Assembly (NCBI GenBank): GCA_900317285.1
Contig: ONGA01000007.1
Coordinates: forward strand, 17,662-81,661
Length of the DNA: 64,000 nt
Reading direction: 5' to 3'
From: an uncultured Bacteroidales bacterium
GTDB lineage: Bacteria; Bacteroidota; Bacteroidia; Bacteroidales; P3
The position numbers and the translations under genes are program-made. A model generated the notes under the pieces. The model was not told the DNA's origin, made no database searches, and worked only from the letters and a program-made list of their open reading frames with translations. This document shows positions 9,601 through 17,263 of the stretch, in pieces (the first letter of the stretch is position 1; every line of letters begins with the position of its first letter).

Positions 9601-10787
9601 GCGACCTCCTATCGAAAGACTCGCTGTTCAATACGCCACACGAGATGACGATGAACCGGTCGCTGACATTGCAGGCGAACCTGGAACCTATACGCGACCT
9701 CAAGATAGTGCTCAATGCGACGCAGAACTACACCTCGCGGGACGAGTATTACTACAAGTACCTGCCCGATCAGGGCGAGGTGGTGGGACCGCTGTCGAAG
9801 ATGACCACGGGCTCGTATACCACCACCACCTGGAGCTTCTCGACAGCTTTCACTGATCCTAATGTCCTCTTCGACCAGTTCCTCGAAAACCGCTCCGTTG
9901 TGGCATCACGCCTGGCTGCCGCCAACCCGTCTTCCTACAGCAACATGATGGTGCTCGACTCGATGTCCGGACAGTACTTCCCGGCAGGCTATAGCCCCAA
10001 CTCGCAGACGGTGCTCCTCACGTCGTTCCTTGCCACCTACCTGGGTAATAATGCCGCCACACAATCGTTCTCTCCGTTCCTCAAATTCCCGCTGCCTAAC
10101 TGGAATATCAACTACAACGGTCTGAATAAGGTGCAGTTCCTCAAGAAGTGGTTCACCAATATCACGCTGTCGCACCGCTATTCATCGACCTACAGCATCG
10201 GCAACTACTACACTGATGCCTCCCTTGCAGGCACTTCCAACTATGATTACGGCGCCGAGACGTTGCTCAACAACTCGGGCGACTATATCCCGCCGGTGAG
10301 TATGGAGGGCGTGCAGATTACGGAACAGTTCAATCCTCTCATCAAGGTGTCGGTCAATATGGTCAACAGCTTCCTGTTCAACTTCTCGCTTCAGAAGAAC
10401 CGCACACTGATGCTGTCGTTCTCCAACAACCAGTTGACGGAGACCACACGTAGCGGCTTCACCTTTGGCACGGGCTACCGCTTCAAGGATGTGGCATTCA
10501 AGGTGAAGTTCGCCGACAAGACCCACGAGCTCAAGAGCGATATCGTGTTGCAACTCAATATCACCTACAACAACAATTTGACCAATATCCGCAAGATAAA
10601 CCAGAATATCAGCCAGATATCGTCGGGAAGCAAAGTGTGGATGGTGGAACTCAGCGGTGAGTACGCCCTCACCACCTCCCTCACTGTTCGCGCATTCTTC
10701 CAGTCGAATATCAACACTCCCTATATCTCCAATTCCTACCCCAACTCCACTACCAAGGGTGGTTTGACCATACGCTTCTCTTTCTAA
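3669..10787 (+). CDS. sprA: T9SS outer-membrane translocon protein SprA (Sov)
   Basis: SprA (Sov in Porphyromonas) is the very large outer-membrane beta-barrel that forms the protein-conducting channel of the type IX secretion system. The 2372-residue product matches the family in length (about 2400) and has a signal peptide ending near AAVWGQ, so mature protein starts at about residue 23. Long beta-strand-rich stretches with alternating aromatic and polar residues run throughout, with repeated DFN, YSRE and SYEL-type strands in the C-terminal half, ending in a barrel-like F-S-F terminus. The start is GTG (3669); no ATG in frame would preserve the signal peptide. It follows ruvA and precedes a TPR gene by 17 bp. 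It implies that the two giant CTD-bearing proteins in this window can be exported through T9SS. Confidence 0.95.
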   Translation: MPKGKYILALLFLLSIHAAVWGQSDSVGYTPMGSGYQPSAMTTTVEYNPETKDYVKVTKVGDVVLSREYMSFEEYQNWKMDQLMQQYWTEKSEGSVLDNAGGGLLNKIPGFNQISQKLDFLNGKPLFSIDRSGSAELTFQIVNNFRDDPQRDASERSVTTFDFDEKIQANINAKIGDLINIDLSHNTQATFDFENKKVLRYEGKEDDILQLLEAADVSFPLNTNLIKGSQQLWGFHTKLKFGKLSIDAVFSEKETSTENMQVKGGASSHEFEIRADEYEDNRHYFIAQYFYDNYNKAMSTLPVVNSNVRIIRIEVWRTNVGAAVTQNRNILALTDLGEGVPSNYRVHGSGPTLPHNNANDLLTYVNPSSVRSINSVTSYMQGLGMTAGEDYEKVESARLLNSNEYTFNRQLGFITLNQPLSNDQVLAVAFQYQVVGDTNVYQVGELTTDGVNDPNTLVVKLLKSTTINTHSPLWKLMMKNVYFLKSSQLGRDNFRLNVLYESPEGGVGVGFFTEGPKQGIPLIELFGMDRMDASQSYFYSDGVFDWFDSAAFKGGLIQASTGRVFFPYVEPFGKDLRAILGDDEFANLYCFDSLYTMTQALAQQYAERNRFYLEGYYTSAVSGEISLGYSVTQGSVSVTAGGIPLIENVDYTVDYTMGTVRIINESILSSGTPISVSSENNSFSMTTKRMLGLHLNYEIQKDFNIGGTVMNLHEKPLTMKNNLGDEPTSNTIWGLDLNYSHEVPFITKLIDMLPGIDTKEPSKLSLTAEFAHFIPGMASTGSSEGSVSYVDDFEGAESSISLTAPSLWFLASTPQDYRQSMPMFPETSPGSGLAYGYNRAKLAWYRISNDFYFNSNRPSNISTDDLSKPYARRIYEQEVFPNKDRVAGQPTYIYELNLAYYPDEKGPYNYDVAPTAFSAGIDEHGRLNNPASRWGGIMRKLDYTDFETQNIETIEFWLMDPFIENPTHSGGKLYINLGDISEDILRDGRKSFENGLPTSATVVNVDTTIWGRVPTTQPIVNAFDNDASSRMYQDVGYDGLGSTHGLEDEQTFFANYLQAIAARFGMGSEAYQQAAADPSGDDFRYFRSSYYDDNNTKINDRYKSFNNPEGNSPVDEDSDEEYMTSASAYPNVEDINRDNTLSEAENYYQYVIELDPAHMVIGENHIVDIQEAHNVQLANGETTSCRWYQFRIPIREPDQKVGNINGFQSIRFMRMFLNQFSEPVILRFATLDLVYSTWRKYSEDLLQPGDYTSGSGENTSFNISTVNIEENGSRQPVPYVLPPGIEREEWYSSSNSYTQLNEQSIALDVDGLTSGDARAIYRSTSYDLRHYGHMKMFVHAEKKYATDVMNDDDMVLFVRLGSDYTNNYYEYELPLKFTPWNTPSDDPYAIWPTDNNVDIELQKLADIKTNRNRRIRSGESGYSPTLLYSEMVDGKKYTVLGSPNLGKVKVIMVGVRNPKKESLGDGNNMLPKSAIVWVNELRLSDYTNKGGWAAMAMARTNLADLGNLSLYGSYTTANFGNLEDPLIKEELVNTFTFQTTLDLELGKFLPETWGLRIPMYLDFNREIGSPEYNPYNPDVLLSEDIDTYRTKEERDSVRHMTQRRKSATNLTFANVRKDRVGKSALKQHFYDIENFSFSYAYSRERMSDEETEHYNKDQHRGGFAYSYAPKAEPVTPFSKVKLFQGKAWKIFKEFNFYYKPKNLSFSTEIYRDFEETLLRNKSAALVILKPTYFKQFTWQRTYGLQYDLMRTFHIQYSANANARIEEPIGRIQTASAADSIWRSIAAGGTMQNFQQQITVSYELPVNKLPYLDFLRMPLSYRTNYNYQGTTQALQSMGSTLQNSANFTASANANFQNFYNKFKLLKDANAQKNTKKPQAPKKKSKRLEKMSIQDSLAVADSMRREKRKEMLKDVAYFGLRLLTGWKDLSIQSNTTWGSRLPGYMGEPHFLGLDSRNGWTPGLGYVLGYDMDVAEDLLRRDLLSKDSLFNTPHEMTMNRSLTLQANLEPIRDLKIVLNATQNYTSRDEYYYKYLPDQGEVVGPLSKMTTGSYTTTTWSFSTAFTDPNVLFDQFLENRSVVASRLAAANPSSYSNMMVLDSMSGQYFPAGYSPNSQTVLLTSFLATYLGNNAATQSFSPFLKFPLPNWNINYNGLNKVQFLKKWFTNITLSHRYSSTYSIGNYYTDASLAGTSNYDYGAETLLNNSGDYIPPVSMEGVQITEQFNPLIKVSVNMVNSFLFNFSLQKNRTLMLSFSNNQLTETTRSGFTFGTGYRFKDVAFKVKFADKTHELKSDIVLQLNITYNNNLTNIRKINQNISQISSGSKVWMVELSGEYALTTSLTVRAFFQSNINTPYISNSYPNSTTKGGLTIRFSF

Positions 10788-10804
10788 TCGTTAAAGTAAC
10801 AGGA

Positions 10805-12217
10805 ATGAAAAAAGATAGATTTAAAGACTACGACGACGAGGTTCGCGACTTGGTGCTCGACTTTGAACAGACGGTGCTCAATGGTGAGAGTCAGTTCTTC
10901 GACGCCGACGAACTCGAGATTATCATTGACTACTATTTCGAAGTGAACGATGAGAAACCTCTGGAGAAGGCCGTGGAGTACGCCGAATACCTCTACCCCG
11001 AAAATACACAGGTGCGACTGCGCCGTGCCCACCTCATGATATCGCACCAGCAGTTCTCGCAAGCTCTCGAGGTGCTGATGCGCCTGCGTGAGCGCGAACC
11101 GGAGAATACCGACATCGCCTACTCCCTGGGTGTTGCCTTGGGTGCTGTGGGCGAATCAAAGAAAGCTATCGAATACTTTGAGGAAGCTGCCTCCGACGGG
11201 TGGATGCTCGGCCGCATCTACTCCAACATGGCGGAGGAATACTACAAGCTCAAGGAGTATGACGAGGCTTTGAAATGCTACTGCTCGGCACTATTTTCTG
11301 ACTCCTTCGACGACTACACCATTTACAACTACTATGATGTGTGCAACGAGTTGGGCCGTTTTGAAGAGGCGGCCGACACGCTCAAGAAGTTTGTCGACCA
11401 GAACCCCTACAGCAAGGAGGGCTGGTACTGCCTCGGATGTGCCCGTCGCGACCTGACACTCTATGAACTGGCAGCCGACGCTTTCGAATATGCCATCGCT
11501 ATCGACAAGACTTTCGTCGACGCCTATGTCATGTTGTCGCAGGTGCAGGACCTGCAGGGTAACCTCGGCGAGGCGGTGACGACCATGTTGCGGGCGCTCG
11601 AATTCACCGACCATAAGGACCGTATCTACCGCACGGTGGGATCCCTCTACGCCCGTGAGATGAACCTCGACACAGCCATCGTCTATTTCAAGAAGGCTCT
11701 TGAGGAGAACCCCGCCGATGCCGACGCTTTCGCCGCCATGGCGGTGTGCTACCTGCAGATGGACGACCTCACCAACGCCCTCTCGTTTGCCAAGATAGCC
11801 CTCAACATAGAGTCGGCGCTTCACGAGGAATATCGCGAGGGTGGCAATCCCGACGTCTACTGTTCGGCGGCCATGGTCTACGACGCCTCGGGCAACTACG
11901 AGAAAGCATCAGAGTGTTTCGACAAGATGATTGCCACCGAATACAGCTCTGAACAGCAGTATCAGCTTTACGTGCAGTTCCTCTACAATCACAAGGTCTA
12001 CGACATACTCATCCCCTTCGCTAACGAGTCGCTCGACGTCTACCCCCACGACCGCTTCTACAGCACCTACCTCGCGGCATCTTATTTCTACACCAACCGC
12101 TACAACAAGGCCCGCCAGGTGTTGCCCGACGTGATACCCGCCATGCTTGCCGAGCTTTGCCCCGAAATCATGACGCATCCGTTGCTGGGACCGCTGGTGC
12201 CAGAGGAAAGCATGTGA
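10805..12217 (+). CDS. Tetratricopeptide-repeat protein
   Basis: The 470-residue product has no signal peptide and is therefore probably cytoplasmic. TPR-like helical hairpins run through most of its length, for example around residues 95-130 (AYSLGVALGAVGESKKAIEYFEEA), 230-260 and 285-330 (AIVYFKKALEENPADADAFAAMAVCY). The N-terminal 50 residues are acidic and helical. TPRs mediate protein-protein contacts; no enzymatic domain is present. It lies 17 bp after sprA, so it could be co-expressed with the secretion channel, but a T9SS role is only inferred from position. TPR genes of this type are widespread in Bacteroidetes. Confidence 0.85.
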   Translation: MKKDRFKDYDDEVRDLVLDFEQTVLNGESQFFDADELEIIIDYYFEVNDEKPLEKAVEYAEYLYPENTQVRLRRAHLMISHQQFSQALEVLMRLREREPENTDIAYSLGVALGAVGESKKAIEYFEEAASDGWMLGRIYSNMAEEYYKLKEYDEALKCYCSALFSDSFDDYTIYNYYDVCNELGRFEEAADTLKKFVDQNPYSKEGWYCLGCARRDLTLYELAADAFEYAIAIDKTFVDAYVMLSQVQDLQGNLGEAVTTMLRALEFTDHKDRIYRTVGSLYAREMNLDTAIVYFKKALEENPADADAFAAMAVCYLQMDDLTNALSFAKIALNIESALHEEYREGGNPDVYCSAAMVYDASGNYEKASECFDKMIATEYSSEQQYQLYVQFLYNHKVYDILIPFANESLDVYPHDRFYSTYLAASYFYTNRYNKARQVLPDVIPAMLAELCPEIMTHPLLGPLVPEESM

Positions 12218-12260
12218 TGTAAGAAAAAAAACAACACAAGTGAAACAACAAAAAAACAAT

Positions 12261-13037
12261 ATGAAACGATTCTTACCGATAATGATTCTGATGGCGATGC
12301 TTTTCGCCGTTACACCTGCGTATGCCACCCCTGAAGAGGGAACCGCCACTGAAACTGCTGGCATCGCCGAAGCCGTTCGCGGCGACTCATCGGCGACGGG
12401 CTTTGTCGCCGACCTTCTCCACTGGTACGACGCCAATATGAACTACTGGGCTGTGGGAGGACTTATGGCGATCGAGAGTTCGTTCATACCCTTCCCCTCC
12501 GAGGTGGTGATACCTCCAGCCGTCTATGTTGCCGCCAACCCCGAGAGTCGCGGCGGCATGAAGATATGGTTGGTGGTGCTCGTCGGTACCCTTGGGGCAC
12601 TGCTGGGGGCTTTCATCAACTACTTCCTCTCGCGCTGGCTGGGCCGCCCCATCATCTACGCCTTCGTCGACAGCAAGCTGGGCCACATGCTCCAGCTTTC
12701 GGGTGAGAAGATGGAACGCGCTGAGCAGTACTTCAACGACCATGGCATTGTTTCCACCCTCGTCGGACGCCTCATCCCCGTCATCCGCCAGCTCATCTCC
12801 ATCCCGGCGGGTCTCAGCAAGATGAATATCGGCGCCTTCGCTCTCTACACCACCATCGGTGCTTTGGTGTGGAACTGTGTGCTGGCACTCCTCGGATGGC
12901 TTGCCTACCAGGCTGCCGATCCTACGGTCATTGAGCGCTACAGCAGCCTCCTCAGCTATATCATCATCGCTCTCTTCGTCGCAGTGGTGGCGTTCTTTGT
13001 CGTCCGCTACTTTGTCAAAAAAAGTAAGAAACAGTAG
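12261..13037 (+). CDS. DedA-family integral membrane protein (SNARE-associated/VTT domain)
   Basis: DedA-family proteins are polytopic inner-membrane proteins; several members flip undecaprenyl phosphate or phospholipids. Hallmarks seen are the membrane re-entrant acidic/proline segment ESSFIPFPSEVVIPP, the GTLGALLGAFINYFLSRWLG helix, the arginine-bearing GRLIPVIRQLISIPAGLSKM loop, and the GALVWNCVLALLGW helix. The chosen ATG at 12261 gives a clean signal-like N-terminus (MKRFLPIMILMAMLFAV); a GTG seven codons upstream (12240) is an alternative. The C-terminus is basic (KKSKKQ). It starts 43 bp after the TPR gene. REP-like palindromes begin at its stop codon. Confidence 0.92.
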   Translation: MKRFLPIMILMAMLFAVTPAYATPEEGTATETAGIAEAVRGDSSATGFVADLLHWYDANMNYWAVGGLMAIESSFIPFPSEVVIPPAVYVAANPESRGGMKIWLVVLVGTLGALLGAFINYFLSRWLGRPIIYAFVDSKLGHMLQLSGEKMERAEQYFNDHGIVSTLVGRLIPVIRQLISIPAGLSKMNIGAFALYTTIGALVWNCVLALLGWLAYQAADPTVIERYSSLLSYIIIALFVAVVAFFVVRYFVKKSKKQ

Positions 13038-13124
13038 CCCTGTAAGGGCGTTATAAATAAGCCGTGGGCGAGAGCCCACGGAAAAAAAACGACAAATTCA
13101 AACAGAGCCCCGTAGGGGCGACAC
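13036..13124 (+). repeat. REP-like palindromes upstream of the RAYT gene
   Basis: Three short G/C-rich palindromic elements are packed between the DedA gene and the transposase gene: AGCCCTGTAAGGGCG (13036-13050), a perfect hairpin CCGTGGGC-GAGA-GCCCACGG (13062-13081), and GAGCCCCGTAGGGGCGACAC (13105-13124). The last is an exact 20-bp inverted repeat of 13587-13606 on the other side of the gene. Confidence 0.85.
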
Positions 13125-13137
13125 AAACCCCTTCACA

Positions 13138-13581
13138 ATGGCAAACAGTTATACCCAAATCATCATACATCTTACCTTCCACGTCAAGGAGGACTGTCAG
13201 ATTGACAAATCTGACCTCTCCACTCTGTACAAATATATTACAGGTATCGTCGTTGCGGAAGGTGGTGGCGTTTTTGCCATTGGAGGTGTAACTAACCATA
13301 TTCATATACTTTTTTCTCTTCCCCAAAACACTACTTTGTCATCCATGGTGATGAAGATAAAGGCTAATAGTAGCCGTTGGCTTAAGGGACAGGGGACGCA
13401 ATACCGAGCTTTTGCATGGCAGGATGGTTATGGGGCATTTTCTGTCAGCGCTTCTAAAATTGATACGGTGGCAGCCTATATTGGCAATCAAGAAGAACAT
13501 CATCGGAAACATTCGTTCAAGGAAGAGTATGTGGAGTTTTTAAAAGCATATAGTGTGGATTATGACGAAAGATATTTATAG
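13138..13581 (+). CDS. REP-associated tyrosine transposase (RAYT), IS200/IS605-like Y1 family
   Basis: This is a single-domain HUH/Y1 endonuclease that would nick single-stranded DNA at REP-type hairpins. The 147-residue product has the HUH pair in NHIHIL (His54 and His56) and a candidate nucleophile Tyr114 in VAAYIGNQEEHHRKHSF, the order expected for the family. The length is that of a complete Y1 transposase, and there is no partner TnpB. The gene is visibly more A/T-rich than its neighbours, suggesting acquisition. It is bracketed by matching palindromes (13036-13124 and 13587-13679), which is why RAYT is preferred over an autonomous IS200, although IS200-like cannot be excluded. Confidence 0.85.
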   Translation: MANSYTQIIIHLTFHVKEDCQIDKSDLSTLYKYITGIVVAEGGGVFAIGGVTNHIHILFSLPQNTTLSSMVMKIKANSSRWLKGQGTQYRAFAWQDGYGAFSVSASKIDTVAAYIGNQEEHHRKHSFKEEYVEFLKAYSVDYDERYL

Positions 13582-13586
13582 AAGGC

Positions 13587-13679
13587 GTGTCGCCCCTACG
13601 GGGCTCCGATGGATTGTTTGTCCATTGGTATCCGTGGGCTTGCACCCACGGATACCAAATATCGCCCCCACGGGGCTAT
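13587..13679 (-). repeat. REP-like palindromes downstream of the RAYT gene
   Basis: The elements are GTGTCGCCCCTACGGGGCTC (13587-13606, the exact inverted partner of 13105-13124), a hairpin with two perfect 12-bp arms (13627-13638 and 13645-13656, loop CTTGCA) that shares CCGTGGG/CCCACGG with the upstream hairpin, and a third partial palindrome GCCCCCACGGGGC at about 13664. They lie immediately before sufS and could also act as a transcription terminator or mRNA stabiliser. Confidence 0.85.
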
Positions 13680-13700
13680 CAGTAAACCAATAATTAAGAA

Positions 13701-14903
13701 ATGAGCAATAACGACATAAGAACCCAGTTCCCTATACTTGATACCCAGGTGCATGGTCGGCCGTTGGTGTATCTCGACAATGCCGCCACCACGCAGAAGC
13801 CCCTGCGCGTCATTGAGGCTGTCGACGGCTACTACCGCCACCTCAACAGCAATATCCACCGCGGAGCCCACCACCTTGCCGCCGTGGCTACCGACCGGTA
13901 CGAGGAGGTGCGCCGTCAGGTGCAGCGGTTCCTCAATGCCCGTCACCATCACGAGATAGTCTTCACCCGCGGCACCACCGAGAGCATCAACCTGGTGGCG
14001 TCATCGTTCAGCCGTCGCTATTTCACGGGTGACGACGAGGTCATCGTGTCGGGCATGGAACATCACTCCGACATCGTCCCTTGGCAGCTGGCAGGCGCCA
14101 CACTGAGCCCTATCCCTTTCAGCGACGAGGGTGTCCTCGACCTTGACGCTTACGAGCGACTTTTCACTCCGAAGACACGCATCGTGGCTGTGAACCACGT
14201 CTCCAACACGCTCGGTACCGTGAATCCCGTGAAACGCATCATCGACATTGCCCACGCCCATGGGGTGCCTGTGCTCATCGACGGTGCCCAGTCGGTGGCG
14301 CATATCGCCGTGGATGTACAGGCACTGGGGTGCGACTTCTACTGCTTTTCGGGTCATAAGATGTACGGTCCCATGGGGGTCGGCGTCATGTATGGCCGTG
14401 AGGAGATGCTCAACGAACTGCCGCCGTACCAGGGTGGGGGAGAGATGATCAGCACCGTGACATTCGAGCGCACCACCTACAACGAGCTGCCCTTCAAGTT
14501 CGAGGCCGGCACGCCCTCGGTGGGCGACGTCATAGGCCTGGGCGAAGCCATAGGCTTCATGCAGGAGGTGGGCATAGAGAATATCGCGGCACATGAGGCG
14601 GCACTTCTCGACCATGCCACACAGCTCCTCGCGCAGTTGCCGGACATGCGCTTCTTCGGCACTGCACCGGGCAAGGCGTCGGTGCTCTCGTTCCTTGTGG
14701 GTGACACACACCCTTACGATGTCGGCACACTCCTCGACCAGCTGGGCGTCGCTGTGCGCACAGGACACCACTGCACGCAGCCCATCATGGACCGCTACGG
14801 CATTCCCGGCACCGTCCGCGCCTCTTTCGCCATCTACAATACCATGGAGGAGGTCGACAGGTTCTACGAGGCGCTGGTAAAGGTGAGGGAGATGTTGATG
14901 TGA
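13701..14903 (+). CDS. sufS: Cysteine desulfurase, SufS type
   Basis: SufS is a PLP-dependent enzyme that removes sulfur from L-cysteine, forming an enzyme persulfide for Fe-S cluster assembly. The 400-residue product is full length. The PLP lysine is Lys220 in SGHKMYGPMGVGVMYG, and the catalytic cysteine is Cys358 in RTGHHCTQPIM; the short RTGHHC loop is typical of group II (SufS/CsdA) enzymes. Other motifs are YLDNAATTQKP at the N-terminus and ITRGTTE-type TRGTTESINLV. Other suf genes are not adjacent, so it probably serves the SUF pathway from a separate locus. It starts 22 bp after a REP-like palindrome and is followed 31 bp later by recN. Confidence 0.95.
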   Translation: MSNNDIRTQFPILDTQVHGRPLVYLDNAATTQKPLRVIEAVDGYYRHLNSNIHRGAHHLAAVATDRYEEVRRQVQRFLNARHHHEIVFTRGTTESINLVASSFSRRYFTGDDEVIVSGMEHHSDIVPWQLAGATLSPIPFSDEGVLDLDAYERLFTPKTRIVAVNHVSNTLGTVNPVKRIIDIAHAHGVPVLIDGAQSVAHIAVDVQALGCDFYCFSGHKMYGPMGVGVMYGREEMLNELPPYQGGGEMISTVTFERTTYNELPFKFEAGTPSVGDVIGLGEAIGFMQEVGIENIAAHEAALLDHATQLLAQLPDMRFFGTAPGKASVLSFLVGDTHPYDVGTLLDQLGVAVRTGHHCTQPIMDRYGIPGTVRASFAIYNTMEEVDRFYEALVKVREMLM

Positions 14904-14934
14904 GAGGATAGTACTTTTCAATAAACAAAGAATT

Positions 14935-16590
14935 ATGCTCCAGTCATTACATATCGAAAACTATGCCCTCATTCGCGAGAGCGACGTACGCTTTGCGGAG
15001 GGCTTTATCGCCATCACCGGCGAGACGGGTGCCGGCAAGTCCATACTCCTCGGGGCACTGGGACTGCTCCTTGGACAGCGCGCCGATGCCGCCGTGCTGG
15101 CGGACAAGGAGCGCAAATGTGTCGTCGAGGCACGCTTCGATATTGCGGGGCTCCACCTGAAGCCGCTCTTCGACGAGGCCGATGTGGACTACGACGACAC
15201 CCTCATCCTGCGGCGCGAGATCCTGCCCACTGCCAAGAGCCGCGCCTTCGCCAACGACACTCCCGTGCAGCTGCCTTTCCTGCGCAGCCTGGCACCTCAT
15301 ATCATCGATATCCACTCGCAGCATCAGACGCTCACCCTCGCCGACAGTTCGTTCCGGCTCTCCATCCTCGACAGGCTGGGAGGCGAAGGGGGCGAACTCG
15401 ACAGCTACCATGCCGCCTATGGTACCTATGCGGGGCTGAAACGGCAGTTGGAGGAACTCACGGCCACGGAAGCACAGAACCGACGCGATGCCGACTACCT
15501 GCAGTTCCAGTACGACGAACTCGCCGACGCCCGCCTTGTCGCCGACGAGCAGGAAACCCTCGAGCAGGAGTCGCAGCTCCTGGCACATGCCGAAGCGGTG
15601 CGCGAGGGAATTGCCACCGCCGCCGCGGGACTCGACGACGACAGCGACCAGTCGGTGCTGTCGCGCCTGCGCGCCGCCAAGTCGGCACTGTCGCATATCG
15701 CACAGTACCATCCCAACGTCGAGGAGCTCCGCGCCCGCCTCGACTCATCACTTATAGAGCTCGACGACATCAACAGTTCGCTCAACGCCCTCGCGGGCGA
15801 TATCACCTACGACCCCGAGAGGCAGCAGCAAGTCGACGAACGGCTGGCACTGCTCTACCGCCTGGAGAAGAAACATGGCGTGGAGAGCGTGGAAGCCCTC
15901 ATCGCTTTGCGCGACGACCTCGACAGCCGCCTGCAGTCCATTTCCACCCTCGACGAGCGCATACAGGCACTCATGGAACAGGTGGACCGTTCTTTCGCAC
16001 AGGTTCAGGCTGCCGCCGACAACCTCACCGCGGCACGCCGACAGGCGGCGGAGCGGCTGGCATACGACCTGTTGCCCTTGCTCCACGACCTGGGTATGCC
16101 CGAAGCACGCTTCAGCGTCGAGCTGACCCCCACGGCGACCTACGGCCCTACGGGTCACGACGCCGTGGCGTTCCTCTTCAACGCCAACAGGGGAGGGGAG
16201 ATGCGCGACATCGCCAAGGTCGCCAGCGGCGGCGAGCTGTCGCGTCTGATGCTCGCCATCAAAGCCGTGCAGGCGTTGTGTCCCACGGTCATCTTCGACG
16301 AGATAGACACCGGCGTGTCGGGCGACATCTCCGTCGCTGTGGGACGCACCATGACGCGCATGGCAGAAGGCATGCAGGTTGTGGCTATCACCCACCTGCC
16401 GCAGATAGCGGCGCGTGCGGGACAGCACCTGAAGGTCTACAAGCAGGTGACGGAGGACGAGAGCCGCACGGTGTCGCGCATCCGCGAGCTTGCCGCTGAG
16501 GAACGCCTCACCGAGCTCGCCGTGATGCTCAGTTCCGACCCCCCGACTCCCGCTGCCCTCCAGACAGCCAAAGAACTGATGGAAAAATGA
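14935..16590 (+). CDS. recN: DNA repair protein RecN
   Basis: RecN is an SMC-like ATPase that acts at double-strand breaks and promotes end cohesion with RecA. The 551-residue product has Walker A GETGAGKS (29-36), the RecN motif DIHSQHQTL (about 122-130), a central coiled-coil region (about 150-370), the ABC signature ASGGELSRLMLAIKA and Walker B VIFDEIDTGVSGD. This is the complete domain order and usual length. The ATG at 14935 gives the standard MLQSLHIENYALI start. A REP-like AGCCCTGCAGGG lies just after the stop (16592-16603). The shikimate kinase gene follows 41 bp downstream. Confidence 0.97.
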   Translation: MLQSLHIENYALIRESDVRFAEGFIAITGETGAGKSILLGALGLLLGQRADAAVLADKERKCVVEARFDIAGLHLKPLFDEADVDYDDTLILRREILPTAKSRAFANDTPVQLPFLRSLAPHIIDIHSQHQTLTLADSSFRLSILDRLGGEGGELDSYHAAYGTYAGLKRQLEELTATEAQNRRDADYLQFQYDELADARLVADEQETLEQESQLLAHAEAVREGIATAAAGLDDDSDQSVLSRLRAAKSALSHIAQYHPNVEELRARLDSSLIELDDINSSLNALAGDITYDPERQQQVDERLALLYRLEKKHGVESVEALIALRDDLDSRLQSISTLDERIQALMEQVDRSFAQVQAAADNLTAARRQAAERLAYDLLPLLHDLGMPEARFSVELTPTATYGPTGHDAVAFLFNANRGGEMRDIAKVASGGELSRLMLAIKAVQALCPTVIFDEIDTGVSGDISVAVGRTMTRMAEGMQVVAITHLPQIAARAGQHLKVYKQVTEDESRTVSRIRELAAEERLTELAVMLSSDPPTPAALQTAKELMEK

Positions 16591-16591
16591 T

Positions 16592-16603
16592 AGCCCTGCA
16601 GGG
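16592..16603. repeat. Isolated REP-like half element
   Basis: The palindrome AGCCCTGCAGGG resembles the left-hand palindrome beside the RAYT gene (AGCCCTGTAAGGG at 13036). It directly follows the recN stop codon and may be a remnant or minimal member of the same family. Confidence 0.45.
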
Positions 16604-16631
16604 ATAACAGAAAACAAGCCGAGACGACATT

Positions 16632-17105
16632 ATGAAATATTACCTGGTGGGATATATGTATTGTGGAAAGACCACGTTCGGGCGGAAGCTGGCGGCGGAG
16701 AAGGGAATGGACTACATCGACCTCGATCATGCTTTCGAAGAGCGTTACCATTACACCGTCCCGCGGTTCTTCGCCACCTTCGGCGAGGCGGCGTTCCGCA
16801 AGCTGGAGACCCAGATGCTGCACTCCACGGAGTTCCTCGACAATGTCGTCATCGCCACCGGCGGCGGCACCCCCTGCCACTCCGGCAACATGGATTTCAT
16901 ACTTGAAAACGGCACTGCCATCTACCTGCAGATGACTGTCGACGGTCTTGTCGAGCGTGCCCTCCGCAGCCGCAACCCGCGGCCCGCCATGCTGGGACTG
17001 TCGCCCGAGGCGATGCGTACCAAGATTGAAGGGCAGCTGAAAGAGCGGGAGACCTTCTACTTGAGGGCTCCGATTGTGCTGGATGGCTCGGACCCAGTCT
17101 TCTAG
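16632..17105 (+). CDS. aroK: Shikimate kinase
   Basis: Shikimate kinase phosphorylates shikimate with ATP, the fifth step of the chorismate pathway. The 157-residue product is a little shorter than the usual 165-175. It keeps the P-loop GYMYCGKTTFG (7-17), the shikimate-binding DLD at 30-32, the FRKLE arginine (Arg57), the GGG at 77-79 in ATGGGTPC, and the lid region RNPRPAML (about 115-122). Another chorismate-related gene, a DAHP synthase/chorismate mutase, lies far away at 39446. A hairpin downstream (17163-17182) could end this transcript. Confidence 0.93.
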   Translation: MKYYLVGYMYCGKTTFGRKLAAEKGMDYIDLDHAFEERYHYTVPRFFATFGEAAFRKLETQMLHSTEFLDNVVIATGGGTPCHSGNMDFILENGTAIYLQMTVDGLVERALRSRNPRPAMLGLSPEAMRTKIEGQLKERETFYLRAPIVLDGSDPVF

Positions 17106-17162
17106 AATAATTGAAATTTTCTTGTTTCGTTGTATAGACATCCAATGATGAATGTTGGCTGC

Positions 17163-17182
17163 CAGAAAAGTTTTCTTTTCTG
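17163..17182 (+). terminator. Possible intrinsic terminator
   Basis: A perfect 8-bp stem CAGAAAAG / CTTTTCTG encloses a TTTT loop and is followed within a few bases by a T-rich stretch (17186-17202). It lies between the shikimate kinase gene and the next lipoprotein gene. The stem is A/T-rich, so it is weak. Confidence 0.45.
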
Positions 17183-17263
17183 CGTTACTTTTTTGCCCTT
17201 TTTGCAACTAATTATATAGAGGGAGATAAAGAGAAAACTGTGCCCAAGGTAAAAAGAACGAAA

